Below, in pieces: positions 26,258-36,284 of a stretch of DNA of 64,000 bases; positions within the stretch are counted from its first letter, which is position 1, and every line of letters starts with the position of its first letter. The DNA comes from Sulfurovum sp. NBC37-1 (GTDB lineage: Bacteria; Campylobacterota; Campylobacteria; Campylobacterales; Sulfurovaceae). Below the pieces are notes generated by a model that was given only the letters and a program-made list of their open reading frames with translations, had not been told where the DNA came from and searched no databases. The stretch is taken from contig NC_009663.1 in NCBI RefSeq assembly GCF_000010345.1, positions 2,498,278-2,562,277 of the forward strand. Direction: 5' to 3'. Position numbers and translations under genes: made by a program.

Positions 26258-29029
26258 ATGGAAATAATTGAAAAAATAACCAATGATGTGATTTACAAAC
26301 TTTCTCAGCAACCTGAGAATAAAACTCCAGAAACTATTAGACAGTTGATAGCCTTCGAATCGTCTAATCCTCTTGAGCCGGTAATACTTACCTCAGATCA
26401 GATAGAACATATTGCAAAAGAAGTAGAACATCAGTTTGGTCTAACTATGGAAGAAGGAACACTTATTGTTGATGATGAAAATTTTGAACCATGGCTTCAT
26501 AATAAAAAATCTTCTGAAAATTTCGAACCTTACTTTTGGAACCGATATGAAACATTGTTGTTGCAAAATGGTTTTGCTCCTCCTGTCGTTTCTTCTATAG
26601 ATAATGTTACAAATAAAATTGTTGCAAGGCTGGAAGATCCAGACAAAGAAGGCCCCTGGGACAGAAGAGGCATGGTTGTAGGACATGTACAGTCAGGTAA
26701 AACAGCAAATTTTATTGGGGTTGTCAATAAGGCATCAGATGTTGGATATGAACTTATTGTTATTCTTGCCGGAATGCAGGAAACCCTAAGATCACAAACC
26801 CAAGAACGTGTTGATGAAGGATATATTGGGCAAGACAGCAGTAAAAAAAATTCGGTAGATTTTGCTGAGTCTTTAATAGGGGTAGGTAACCTTAACCACG
26901 ACAAGATACCCTATTCCTTTACAACAAAGCATAAAGATTTTGATGACAGAAGTAATTTTGTAGTAAAAAAATATGATGATGCTACCGTATTGGTTGTGAA
27001 GAAGAATGCGAGGGTTCTTGAAAAACTAAGAGACTGGCTCAAGAAAAATAATTCCAGTATAGATGGAACAATTTCTAATTTACCGCTTCTGTTGATAGAT
27101 GATGAGGCGGATCATGCCTCAGTGAATACAAATGATTCTGACAAGGATCCAACAACAATCAATAAACGAATCAGAGAAATTTTAAATCTGTTTCACCGAA
27201 AATGCTATTTGGCATATACAGCAACACCTTTTGCTAATATCTTTATTGATCCTTCTAGTGAAGATGATATGTATAAGGATAACCTCTTTCCCAAAGACTT
27301 TATTATCAGCTTGGATCCACCAAGCAATTATGTTGGGTCTGAGAAAATTTTTGGCAATGACGATGAGGCAATTGATATTGTCAGAGATATAGGTGATATT
27401 GAAGATATCATACCACTAAAACATAAGAAAGATCAGACAATCTCTTGTTTGCCAGAAAGTCTGAAAAAAGCTGTTAATTCACATATTATTTCAAAAGCTA
27501 TAAGGATATTAAGAGGACAGTCTAACAAACATCATTCTATGCTGGTACATCTTTCCCGATATAAAGATGTACAAAAAGAGGTTTTTGATCTTATTGTCCA
27601 GTTTAGACAGGATATAGAAAAAGGAGTAAGGTACTACTATAAGCTTCAGAAGGAAGAAGCATTAAATAATCCCTATATGGCAGACTTATATTCTATGTGG
27701 GAGAACGATTTTGCTGCTATGTACTCCGAGTGGAGTGATATTCAAGAAAAACTTTTGGAGGCAGCTGCCTCAATGCAGGTTATGCTGATTAACGGGGATT
27801 CCCCGGATAGTTTGGATTACAAAGCTTATAAAAATGGCTTGAATGTTATTGCTGTAGGAGGGGATAAACTCTCAAGAGGTTTGACGCTGGAAGGGCTGGC
27901 AACGAGCTATTTTTATCGCAGTACTTCGATGTATGATACTTTGATGCAGATGGGACGCTGGTTTGGATACAGAGATGGTTTTGCGGATCTTTGCAGAATA
28001 TATCTAACACCGATGACAGAAAGCTACTTTGCACATATTTCCAATGCTGTGGAAGAGCTTAGAGAAGAACTCAAGGAAATGTTTGCTGCCAACTTGACAC
28101 CTAAGGAGTTTGGATTAAAGGTCAGGACACACCCTGGATCATTGCTGATTACAGCAAGAAACAAAATGAGAGCTTCTGAAACACTGCTTCACAGGACTGA
28201 TTTAAGCGGTCGATTAGTCGAAACGTATGTTGTAGATCTAAAACCAGAACATAGAAAAAACAATTTGGACTTGTTTAATGAAATTTCTGAAAAACTTCAG
28301 AAAATAGAAAAAGCTGAATACAGTGAAGCAAGCAGCAACAATTATGTATGGAAATATGTTTCTGCAAACATTGTGGAGGAGTTTGTTAAAAGATTTGATA
28401 ACCATCCGCGTGCACAAATGACACAAACTAAACCTATTTTGAGCTATCTGGAAAGAGCCTCGGAACATTTCCCGAAATGGGATATTGTTTTTATTAGTTC
28501 AAGAAGTTCAAAAGAGAGATATTCTGCAGCCAATGGAGATATTGACATTGGGATTCAAAAAAGAACATGCAATCCCAAGGGACAGTATGAGAAAGACAAC
28601 TATATAGAAATAAGTACCAGAAGAAGAGTCGCATCAGGTACAAATGATGCTGAACGTGCCGGAATGGCTGAAGATGAAATAGCGGAGGCTTTGGAAAGAT
28701 GGAAACGAGAACGACAAGGAAAAGCTGACAAAGAAAAAGAAAATGGAAATAGTGAAAAAGCCAAAGAGATTTTGGAAAAGGATCTAAAAATAAGCAGTAT
28801 TCCCGGACGATATCTCAGAAGAGCCAGAAGAAGACCGCTTTTAATGCTGCATCTTGTGAATGCTTATAAAGATATTAAAGATGAAGCAACACTTGTTGAG
28901 AGTCAACTTCCTGCATACGGTATCAGCTTCCCAAAAAGAGATGATATATATATTGAACCGGTTGAATATGCAGTGAATACTACCTTTGTGAAAAACTATT
29001 ATCAGGAGTTTGAAGATGATGAAGAATAA
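26258..29029 (+). CDS. Z1-domain superfamily II helicase-like ATPase
   Basis: A 923-aa ATPase with a Z1 domain. Walker A is GHVQSGKTANFIG (about residues 143-155), the DEAD-like box LLIDDEADHAS and the motif III AYTATPFANIFIDP follow, then GGDKLSRGLTLEGLATSYF and the arginine-bearing QMGRWFGYRDG. Z1 proteins occur next to MORC ATPases in restriction systems and are taken as the translocase. The C-terminal 200 residues are charged and helical. It overlaps the next gene by about 20 nt. Confidence 0.92.
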   Translation: MEIIEKITNDVIYKLSQQPENKTPETIRQLIAFESSNPLEPVILTSDQIEHIAKEVEHQFGLTMEEGTLIVDDENFEPWLHNKKSSENFEPYFWNRYETLLLQNGFAPPVVSSIDNVTNKIVARLEDPDKEGPWDRRGMVVGHVQSGKTANFIGVVNKASDVGYELIVILAGMQETLRSQTQERVDEGYIGQDSSKKNSVDFAESLIGVGNLNHDKIPYSFTTKHKDFDDRSNFVVKKYDDATVLVVKKNARVLEKLRDWLKKNNSSIDGTISNLPLLLIDDEADHASVNTNDSDKDPTTINKRIREILNLFHRKCYLAYTATPFANIFIDPSSEDDMYKDNLFPKDFIISLDPPSNYVGSEKIFGNDDEAIDIVRDIGDIEDIIPLKHKKDQTISCLPESLKKAVNSHIISKAIRILRGQSNKHHSMLVHLSRYKDVQKEVFDLIVQFRQDIEKGVRYYYKLQKEEALNNPYMADLYSMWENDFAAMYSEWSDIQEKLLEAAASMQVMLINGDSPDSLDYKAYKNGLNVIAVGGDKLSRGLTLEGLATSYFYRSTSMYDTLMQMGRWFGYRDGFADLCRIYLTPMTESYFAHISNAVEELREELKEMFAANLTPKEFGLKVRTHPGSLLITARNKMRASETLLHRTDLSGRLVETYVVDLKPEHRKNNLDLFNEISEKLQKIEKAEYSEASSNNYVWKYVSANIVEEFVKRFDNHPRAQMTQTKPILSYLERASEHFPKWDIVFISSRSSKERYSAANGDIDIGIQKRTCNPKGQYEKDNYIEISTRRRVASGTNDAERAGMAEDEIAEALERWKRERQGKADKEKENGNSEKAKEILEKDLKISSIPGRYLRRARRRPLLMLHLVNAYKDIKDEATLVESQLPAYGISFPKRDDIYIEPVEYAVNTTFVKNYYQEFEDDEE

Positions 29030-29987
29030 TCCCTGGGCAGCTATACCTCATAATAAACAGGGAATTGATTCAGTCCGTGTAAATCCTGATAATCCGTTTG
29101 ATTTTTTTTGGGCTTTGGGAAAAAACGGAGAGTATCTATTTATTATAGAGCATGACCATATTGAAGACTGGCCGACAAAAAAAATTGCCTTGTCTGGTAT
29201 TGATATTCAACAATTTCAGACATCAAAAGGCTATCGTCTCTCTTTGATGCTGAATGAGCCAAGTGACTGGGATATTTTTTACATATTATGCCATGACCTT
29301 CTTCAGGCAACAGATGAGGCGGCAACACAGAAAACTATGCTCTCGATTATTCATAATAGACTTCAAAGATGGCAAAAACTGTTTAGAAAATTTGGTAAAA
29401 AACTTTTGACTGAGCAGGAACAACAAGGCTTAATGGGGGAATTGTATTTTTTAAAGAACCATTTGCTAAATATCTTTTCTGCAAATGAAGCACTCTCTTT
29501 TTGGAAGGGACCTTTTGGAGAACAGCAGGATTTTGGTATTGGGGATACAGCTGTGGAAGTGAAGTCCAAACAGGGAACTTCTGCCCCGTATATACAAATA
29601 AGCTCAATAGATCAGCTTAGCTGCAATACAGAAAGCTGTTTCTTGTATGTAATCACCCTCAATGCGGCACCCAAGAGTGCAGAAAATACAATAAGCCTTA
29701 ATACAATTATCCATGAAATCAAAGAATTGTTACTGAATGCAAATGAGGTTGATATATTTGAAAACTTACTGGCAGAGGCAGGATATATGGATCTTCCGGA
29801 ATATGACGAGAAACATTATCTGATATCAAAAGAATCTATGTTTGAGGTTAGGGACGAATTCCCTAGACTGCTTGGGGACAGCGTACCCAATGGCGTTGTT
29901 TCTGTACAATACAAAATAGAACTCAAAGAATGCAAGCCTTTTGAGATTACATTGGATGATTTTAATACAAGGCTAAACAATGAGTGA
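29010..29987 (+). CDS. PD-(D/E)XK-motif protein (DUF4420-like)
   Basis: A 325-aa predicted nuclease. The core reads GLMGELYFLKNHLL, then DFGIGDTAVEVKSKQG, a PD-(D/E)XK signature with Asp and ExK, and YIQISSIDQL. This matches the family found beside Z1 and AIPR genes. Start could be 29010 or an in-frame ATG at 29016-29019; both lie inside the Z1 C-terminus. It is the likely DNA-cutting subunit. It overlaps the AIPR gene by 8 nt. Confidence 0.87.
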   Translation: MKMMKNNPWAAIPHNKQGIDSVRVNPDNPFDFFWALGKNGEYLFIIEHDHIEDWPTKKIALSGIDIQQFQTSKGYRLSLMLNEPSDWDIFYILCHDLLQATDEAATQKTMLSIIHNRLQRWQKLFRKFGKKLLTEQEQQGLMGELYFLKNHLLNIFSANEALSFWKGPFGEQQDFGIGDTAVEVKSKQGTSAPYIQISSIDQLSCNTESCFLYVITLNAAPKSAENTISLNTIIHEIKELLLNANEVDIFENLLAEAGYMDLPEYDEKHYLISKESMFEVRDEFPRLLGDSVPNGVVSVQYKIELKECKPFEITLDDFNTRLNNE

Positions 29988-32034
29988 ACACTTGGAAAGT
30001 TTCAGAGAGAGTTTTCTACAGGAAGTATTTACCGCAGCACAAGCAGGAGAAAACTTTTATGAATCGTCATTTATAGAATTGTATGCGAAAGATCTTCTTG
30101 AGTCCGGAGAGATTGACAATGAACTTGAACTTTGCCACTGGGGTGAAACCGGTATTAAAGTAGATGGATACAGCTATAATGAAGATGATGGAATACTTAA
30201 TCTGTTTGTATCAGTTTTCTCTGCGGATATAGAGAATAAGAGCTTGACGCAAACAGAAATAAATCAGGCATTTAAACGAATAGAAAACTTTTTTCAAAGA
30301 TCTTTTTCAAAGACCTATTATTCTAAACTTGAAGAGTCAACACCAGTATATGATCTTGCATACCAAATACATAAAAACAAATCAAATATATCTACAGTCA
30401 AATATTACCTTCTCAGCAACAAGATACTGAGTGACCGTGCTGAAGCAATACCTCCAAAGCAAGGCGAAACAATCAGTTTTACCTATAATATCTGGGATAT
30501 ATCAAGATTGTTCAGAATGGATGCATCCAATCAGCAGAAAGAAGATATTTTTATAAATTTTGATGAGATTTCGAAGGAATCTTTATACTGCCTCCCTGCA
30601 CATCTGGATACTCAGGATTACAAGTCCTATCTCCTTGTCATTCCCGGTACTTTGCTGGCAATGCTTTATCATAAATATGGAGCAAGACTTCTGGAGCAAA
30701 ACGTAAGGACTTTTTTGCAGGCAAGAGGAAAGGTCAATAAGGGACTTCGAAACACCATTATCAATCAGCCGGAAAAGTTTTTTGCATACAATAACGGACT
30801 GACAACTACGGCAGAAGATATTGAGCTGGAAGAGACATCTTATGGGTTGAAAATTAAGTCCTTAAAAAATCTTCAGATAGTCAATGGTGGTCAAACAACA
30901 GCTTCTATTTACAGTGCAATGAGAAAAGACAAAGCTGATCTCAGTAAAATTTTTGTACAGGTCAAATTGACGATAGTAGCACCGGAACAAGTAAATGATC
31001 TGGTACCAAAGATTTCAGAATATGCAAATACTCAAAATAAAGTCAATGCAGCAGACTTTTTCTCAAACCATCCGTTTCATATCCGGATAGAAGACTTCTC
31101 AAGAAGAGTATATGCTCCGGCAGATGAAATGGGCAAACAGAGCAAATGGTTTTATGAACGTGCAAGGGGACAGTATCAGGATATGTTGGCACATAAAACT
31201 AAAGCAGAAAAAAAGAAACTTCAGCTTGAATATCCAAAGCAGCAGTTAATTACCAAAACAGATTTGTCCAAGTTTGAAAATGTATGGGAATGCATTCCTC
31301 ATACAGTAGCCAAAGGAGCCCAGTATAGTTTCATAGAATATGCCAGAGAGATTGGAAAAAGATGGGAAAAATACGAGAAAGAGTATAACGAACTGTATTA
31401 TAAAAGTGCCATTGCAAAAGCCATCATTTTTAAAACTACAGAGTCCACCATTTCCAATTCTTCCTGGTTTATTCGAGATTACAGGGCTCAGGCTGTAGCA
31501 TACTCAATATCATATATGGCACAGATGATAAAGGATGAAAAAAAGTTTTTTAATTTTTTATATGTCTGGAATCACCAAAAGGTTTCTCCTGCCACACAAG
31601 AGGCATTGGATATTATTACAGAAGAGGTATATAGAGAACTAACCAATCCTCCTGCGGGTATTACAAACGTTGGTCAATGGGCAAAAAAAGAAGGATGCTG
31701 GCTTGCTGTCCAAAAGCTAAAGATAGATCTTCCCCAGGAATTTTATGATGAACTTCTGGAAAAGCAGGATATGGATACTGAAAAAAAGCAGGCAAAAAAA
31801 ATTCAAAGAATCGATAATGGTATTGAAGCACAAAAACTTGTATTTGAATTGGCTGAAAAAAAGAAATGGTGTGAGATTAAACAGTTTGGAATAGAGAATG
31901 ATATGTTCTCTCCTTTGGAAGCAGATTTAATGGATTTGGCTTGTGCAATACCCAATAAAATACCTTCGGAAAAACAGGCATTGATTATTGTAAATGCATT
32001 GCATAATCTTGAAGAAATAGGACTGGGAATTTAA
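29980..32034 (+). CDS. AIPR-family abortive-infection protein
   Basis: A 684-aa protein of the AIPR (abortive infection phage resistance) family. Recognisable elements are KVDGYSYNEDDGILNLF near residue 60, KGLRNTIINQPEKFFAYNNG and LQIVNGGQTTASIYSA in the centre, and NTQNKVNAADFFSNHPFHIR. These match the family's conserved AYNNGLT and VNGGQT motifs. Its molecular role is unknown, although members accompany Z1/MORC restriction loci. The stop overlaps the next ATG (TAATG). Confidence 0.9.
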   Translation: MSEHLESFRESFLQEVFTAAQAGENFYESSFIELYAKDLLESGEIDNELELCHWGETGIKVDGYSYNEDDGILNLFVSVFSADIENKSLTQTEINQAFKRIENFFQRSFSKTYYSKLEESTPVYDLAYQIHKNKSNISTVKYYLLSNKILSDRAEAIPPKQGETISFTYNIWDISRLFRMDASNQQKEDIFINFDEISKESLYCLPAHLDTQDYKSYLLVIPGTLLAMLYHKYGARLLEQNVRTFLQARGKVNKGLRNTIINQPEKFFAYNNGLTTTAEDIELEETSYGLKIKSLKNLQIVNGGQTTASIYSAMRKDKADLSKIFVQVKLTIVAPEQVNDLVPKISEYANTQNKVNAADFFSNHPFHIRIEDFSRRVYAPADEMGKQSKWFYERARGQYQDMLAHKTKAEKKKLQLEYPKQQLITKTDLSKFENVWECIPHTVAKGAQYSFIEYAREIGKRWEKYEKEYNELYYKSAIAKAIIFKTTESTISNSSWFIRDYRAQAVAYSISYMAQMIKDEKKFFNFLYVWNHQKVSPATQEALDIITEEVYRELTNPPAGITNVGQWAKKEGCWLAVQKLKIDLPQEFYDELLEKQDMDTEKKQAKKIQRIDNGIEAQKLVFELAEKKKWCEIKQFGIENDMFSPLEADLMDLACAIPNKIPSEKQALIIVNALHNLEEIGLGI

Positions 32035-32711
32035 TGCAAAACAATTGGACAAAAGAAGAGTTGAAAGCAGCCGTAATTGCATATATAGAAATGAGGACAA
32101 AAAGTCTTAATGGAGAAAGCTTCAAGAAAAAACAATATTATGAAGATTTATCACACAGATTTGGCAGAACTATAAAGTCATATGAGTATAGAATGCAGAA
32201 TATTTCTTATGTGTATTCGCTAATGGGCAGAGATTGGCTGAAAGGATTGAGACCTGCAAAAAATGTTGGGACAAGGGTAGCATCAGAAATTGAAGAGATA
32301 ATTAAAGAAATAGAAAATCAAGCTTTATCTGAGCCAGTTTCTTTTCAGGCTGAAGTTGATAAGTTGGTTCATAAAAAATTACAGGATAAGCCTAAAGCTG
32401 TTTTAGAGCCAAAGCGGTACGATATTGCTATAACAAAATATGACAGGGATCCTCAGATTGTTGCTTGGGTTTTGATGAATGCAAAAGGAATATGTGAATG
32501 TTGCAATAAAGAAGCTCCTTTTGTTAAAGATGACGGAGTACCTTTTTTGGAAGTACACCATTTAAGAAGGTTGGCAGATGATGGATCAGATAGTATAACA
32601 AATGCTATAGCAATATGTCCTAACTGCCATAGAGAGTTACATTATGGACAGAATAAAGATATTCTGCTTACGACAATTTATTCACAAGTATCACGGTTGA
32701 TTAGAGAGTAA
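32034..32711 (+). CDS. HNH endonuclease
   Basis: A 225-aa protein with a C-terminal HNH nuclease domain: zinc Cys pairs GICECCNKE and CPNCHRELH, and the core LEVHHLRRLADDGSD...NAIAICPNCH. The N-terminal 100 residues are helical and may recognise DNA. HNH domains of this McrA-like form cut modified or foreign DNA. It is the last gene of the plus-strand defence operon, coupled by a 1-nt overlap to the AIPR gene and ending 4 bp from the stop of the convergent operon. Confidence 0.88.
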   Translation: MQNNWTKEELKAAVIAYIEMRTKSLNGESFKKKQYYEDLSHRFGRTIKSYEYRMQNISYVYSLMGRDWLKGLRPAKNVGTRVASEIEEIIKEIENQALSEPVSFQAEVDKLVHKKLQDKPKAVLEPKRYDIAITKYDRDPQIVAWVLMNAKGICECCNKEAPFVKDDGVPFLEVHHLRRLADDGSDSITNAIAICPNCHRELHYGQNKDILLTTIYSQVSRLIRE

Positions 32712-32715
32712 CTAG

Positions 32716-33609
32716 TTAATTAAAAAATTTTGATGTTCTTGAAAAAACATGTTTTTTATCTATTCCCACTGAATAATTTTTGCTGTAATCTTGGGAAAGA
32801 GCATAAACAATTCCTGTATTTGGATGTAATTTGTTAAATTTAAAAAACTCCAAAGAGGCAATTTTTGGTCCAATTGCACATAAAAGTGTGTTATACTCTT
32901 CAATATCTGAAGTTAACTTTGTTTCCATAAAATTAAATATATTGTTCTCAGTAAAAGAATCAATTTCAAAAAAATCTAAATTATGAATTTCTGATAAGCT
33001 TTTTTGAAAATCCAACCGCTCTTCTTTTTTAATTTCAGAGTAATTTTGTTTTTCTTCTAAAATGATTGTCTTATAGGGCTCAAAATAATAATACAGCTGA
33101 AAGATTCGTTCTTTGTCAAGACCTGCAGAAACTATAAGAAGCGTTTCTTTGTCTGCTTCAAAAATACCAGAATGCTTAATTAGGAGCTGGGGGATATCAG
33201 GGTTTTTTGCTATCTCATTTCCATAGCTATCTGGGATGTAATATAAAACTTCAAATGTATATTTATGAGTGGTCAGTAAGTCTAAACAAATATATATTAG
33301 ATGTCTTGGCATTGTCGCAATATTAAGATAATGATTGCTTTTACCTAAAGTTGAAAGTATACGCTCAGCTTCACTATAAATTGTAATTTGATCATTAAAT
33401 GTTAAAGCTATTTTTTCTATTTCTATATGGTTTTTTTTTGCAAAAGTTTCAATTTTTTCTATATTGCTAGAAGAAAGACTAAAAAAACGATCTTCTTGAA
33501 AATAAAAAAGAATTATTTTGTCAAATTTGTATTTATCATAATCATCATAAATACTTTGTAGAAATCTTTCTTCCCAGCTTGCACAGGTGATATAAGTATT
33601 ATGTGACAT
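32716..33609 (-). CDS. unknown Rossmann-like protein, third gene of HD-ATPase trio
   Basis: A 297-aa protein, not assigned to a family. The ATG at 33609 has GGAGG upstream and lies inside the end of the ATPase gene. The N-terminal half alternates strands and helices (THNTYITCASW-like start TYITCASWEERFL, DKIILFYF, then YLNIATMPRHLIYICLDLL); the second half repeats this pattern (ETLLIVSAGLDKERIF and NTLLCAIGPKIASLEF). Two Rossmann-like lobes with a xIxTMPR segment recall nucleotide-sensing CARF-like modules; that is inference. Strict coupling to the ATPase suggests one complex. Confidence 0.7.
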   Translation of the reverse strand: MSHNTYITCASWEERFLQSIYDDYDKYKFDKIILFYFQEDRFFSLSSSNIEKIETFAKKNHIEIEKIALTFNDQITIYSEAERILSTLGKSNHYLNIATMPRHLIYICLDLLTTHKYTFEVLYYIPDSYGNEIAKNPDIPQLLIKHSGIFEADKETLLIVSAGLDKERIFQLYYYFEPYKTIILEEKQNYSEIKKEERLDFQKSLSEIHNLDFFEIDSFTENNIFNFMETKLTSDIEEYNTLLCAIGPKIASLEFFKFNKLHPNTGIVYALSQDYSKNYSVGIDKKHVFSRTSKFFN

Positions 33610-35314
33610 TAAATAATCCTCCGTCTTGAAACTTTGTTGATGAAATTTTTGTTTCAAACATACTTTGAATCGTTGTTATACCTAAAGAAAATCTTCCATT
33701 TTCTCCAAGAGGATCTAACCCAAGATTTGGCCAAAGAAGTCTATTTGGGGTATACCAAACTGTTTTTCCTCCAGACTTATCTGGTCCAAGCCTTGTATAT
33801 AAATAACCATCTTGTTTTGCAATAGAAAATAATCTATCCATTTCTTGTACATAGGATCTGTTAATTTGAGTATCTGTAATATAGAATGATAATATTCTTT
33901 TTTCTGTACTTTCTGGATTTAATATTTTTTCTAAAAGCATATTGCCAAAGTTTTCAAAAAATAAATGAAGTTTTTCTGCATCCTCTTTACTGCAATGACT
34001 AACTCTTCTGTCTATAGTCTTAAGATCCATCCATTTTTTTTTGCTTAAGTCAAGTATTGCTTCATATTGGGTTGATGTACGAATCTGAGGTGGTTTGTTT
34101 TTTGATTTTCGTTCAAAGTGTTCATCGTCTCGGCTATACATTTCTGAACACATGATTAAAAGGTTTCGAATAACACCAGTGGATATTCCTGTAATTGTAT
34201 CAAATCCAGTATATATTTTTTTAGGTTTGTTCGCTTTATGTTTTGATAGTATTTCCCTAAAATATATAGCTCGATGTATTTTGCTGGCATTTTTTCTTCT
34301 TTGCTCGGGTTGAAATTTTTTTGACTCAGGGTATTGACCTTTTATATACTTTTGTTTAATTGTTTGAAGTTCTTTGGCAATATCTTTATCTGCAGCAAAA
34401 TATTTATTTGGATCAGTAATGCCAAATTGTACAAGTTCTAATCTTTTTTGAACAACTTCTTTAGCAAATTGGTTAAAATCTGCTTTGCTCCCGAACATAT
34501 TTTCTTCAAGAAGAATTTCGAGAAAATCATGATTTTCCATGATAGAATTTTCTGTTTCAGTGTGAAACAGATATTCTTCTTTGCCTGTAATTGCAATTTT
34601 AAAACTGAGCAAACTGTTATCTCTATAGGAAATCCAAGTATTTAGGGTTTGCATTTGCATTTGGTTGAGTTGTTGGGCATCGTCAATAAGAAATGTAATA
34701 TGTTTATTTTGTAGATTTTCACAATTATTAATCATTTCAATAATAGGAAAAATTAATGTTCCAAAAGAAAGAGCATTAATTTTAAGTTTTTCTGGATGAG
34801 TCAGAAGCAACTCTTGCATTTCTTTAAATTTTTTTGTTAGGTATCGTCTCATTTGAGTTAAACAATTATTGGCGGTACACTCTATATCAAAGAGAAAATT
34901 TAATTCATCAGCAATTTCTATCATATCGTTTTCTGTGAGTAAAATATTTTGATGAGCTAATAGAGTATTTATAAGTTGTTTGGCAATTGAGAGTACTAGA
35001 AAATGTTCAGAAACTATAGCTTTTTCATAAGTACTTTCTAGAAGCATATATTCTTGTTTTCTAAAATAAGGTCTATTGCAGGGAACATAAATACCAATAA
35101 TATCAGGGATTTTATTTTTGCTTTGCATTAGTTGAAGTGAAAGTGTATTATATTTTAGAATCATACTTTTCCCTGATCCTCGCTGACCAATTACAAAGAT
35201 ATTCTTTTTAGAAAGAATTTTATCATATTCATTTGATTGAATATAAAAATTTAGGATAGACTCGTCATCAAGCTCATTTGCACCTGCATATATAAATGGA
35301 TCATTTAGCTTCAT
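33599..35314 (-). CDS. ORC/AAA-like P-loop ATPase
   Basis: A 571-aa ATPase. Walker A is GQRGSGKS at residues 43-50 and Walker B HITFLIDDAQQL near 205-217, followed by a sensor-like FKIAITGKEEY. The N-terminal FIYAGANELDDESIL resembles ORC/Cdc6- or STAND-type NTPases of conflict systems. A winged-helix-like C-terminal region (RSYVQEMDRLFSIAKQDGYL) follows. The start overlaps the HD gene by 14 nt and the end overlaps the third gene by 11 nt. Role likely switch or motor in a defence complex. Confidence 0.8.
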   Translation of the reverse strand: MKLNDPFIYAGANELDDESILNFYIQSNEYDKILSKKNIFVIGQRGSGKSMILKYNTLSLQLMQSKNKIPDIIGIYVPCNRPYFRKQEYMLLESTYEKAIVSEHFLVLSIAKQLINTLLAHQNILLTENDMIEIADELNFLFDIECTANNCLTQMRRYLTKKFKEMQELLLTHPEKLKINALSFGTLIFPIIEMINNCENLQNKHITFLIDDAQQLNQMQMQTLNTWISYRDNSLLSFKIAITGKEEYLFHTETENSIMENHDFLEILLEENMFGSKADFNQFAKEVVQKRLELVQFGITDPNKYFAADKDIAKELQTIKQKYIKGQYPESKKFQPEQRRKNASKIHRAIYFREILSKHKANKPKKIYTGFDTITGISTGVIRNLLIMCSEMYSRDDEHFERKSKNKPPQIRTSTQYEAILDLSKKKWMDLKTIDRRVSHCSKEDAEKLHLFFENFGNMLLEKILNPESTEKRILSFYITDTQINRSYVQEMDRLFSIAKQDGYLYTRLGPDKSGGKTVWYTPNRLLWPNLGLDPLGENGRFSLGITTIQSMFETKISSTKFQDGGLFNVT

Positions 35315-36284
35315 TTGTATCCTCGCTTTTATAATATTTAGTTACTTTTTCAAGAGACATCATATCTTCGATATGTTTCTCTGATTGTGCTGGATCAGTT
35401 GTACACTCAAGCATTGTGAGATTGTTTATTGTGAACACTACTTTTTTGAAGGGATCATCAAGCTCTTCTTCTGCCAACTCGATAGTAATATTGAGAGCAT
35501 TGTATTGAGAGACAGTTTTGCTGTATTGGCTACAATATATTCTCTCTTTGTTGGTTTTGATGATTCTCCCAAATATAAACTTCAAAAAGTTTTCAAATTC
35601 CTGGCTTGTTTGAAAGTCTTCCAAATATAGATGATAGTGTAAATTAATTTGATTTTTGTCTATATGAAAGGATGTAACTTTTGAATAGATATGATGTGAT
35701 ATACTAACGGCATTCGTTATTAAACCATAATCTAAGCCAAAAGCATAACATCTTTGTTCTCCTTCAGCACATTCATCTGCAAATCGGATAATTGAAGCAA
35801 TTTCTCTACTGCTAATCGCCATATTATTATATGGAATTGTGGAGTCTAGTTTTCCAATAGTGTCTCCTGACCCGCCATGAGCTTTAGCAATGCTATTGGA
35901 TATTCGTTTAATGTCTGTATTTGAAAAGGGTAACTCTTTAATGATTTTTTTAGCTGTATGTGTATGTCCGGCACGTCCAAAAATATTTCCTATATCGTGT
36001 ATTAAAGAAGCATGGGCTAAAAAGAAAATTTCCATAGTGTTAAATTCATCTAAACGAGATTCTATAATTTTATAGATATTTCGTTGTACATCTTGAATAT
36101 GTTTTTCTGAATGATCCGTAAGATCTGGTTCTGTTTTTGCAATATTTGGCAATACATTATCGCAAAGGTATTGTTTTAATGCTGTATATCCATTCCATAA
36201 AGTATCTGTGGAAAGAATTTCCGTTTCTTTACTAAGTTTGTTATAGGCTAATGCCTCAAGTTTTGTATTATCCCACATTAGCAC
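35301..36284 (-). CDS. HD-domain protein
   Basis: A 327-aa protein with an HD-type metal site: DHSEKHIQDV (H58), HASLIHDIGN (H96-D97), KAHGGSGD and IIRFADECAEGEQ. The spacing matches the HD group found in conflict-associated and Hsp90-linked proteins. HD proteins hydrolyse nucleotides or cyclic nucleotides; here nucleotide depletion or signal turnover is plausible but not shown. The start (GTG 36284 or ATG 36278) lies in the end of the methyltransferase gene, so four minus-strand genes are coupled. Confidence 0.82.
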   Translation of the reverse strand: MLMWDNTKLEALAYNKLSKETEILSTDTLWNGYTALKQYLCDNVLPNIAKTEPDLTDHSEKHIQDVQRNIYKIIESRLDEFNTMEIFFLAHASLIHDIGNIFGRAGHTHTAKKIIKELPFSNTDIKRISNSIAKAHGGSGDTIGKLDSTIPYNNMAISSREIASIIRFADECAEGEQRCYAFGLDYGLITNAVSISHHIYSKVTSFHIDKNQINLHYHLYLEDFQTSQEFENFLKFIFGRIIKTNKERIYCSQYSKTVSQYNALNITIELAEEELDDPFKKVVFTINNLTMLECTTDPAQSEKHIEDMMSLEKVTKYYKSEDTNEAK

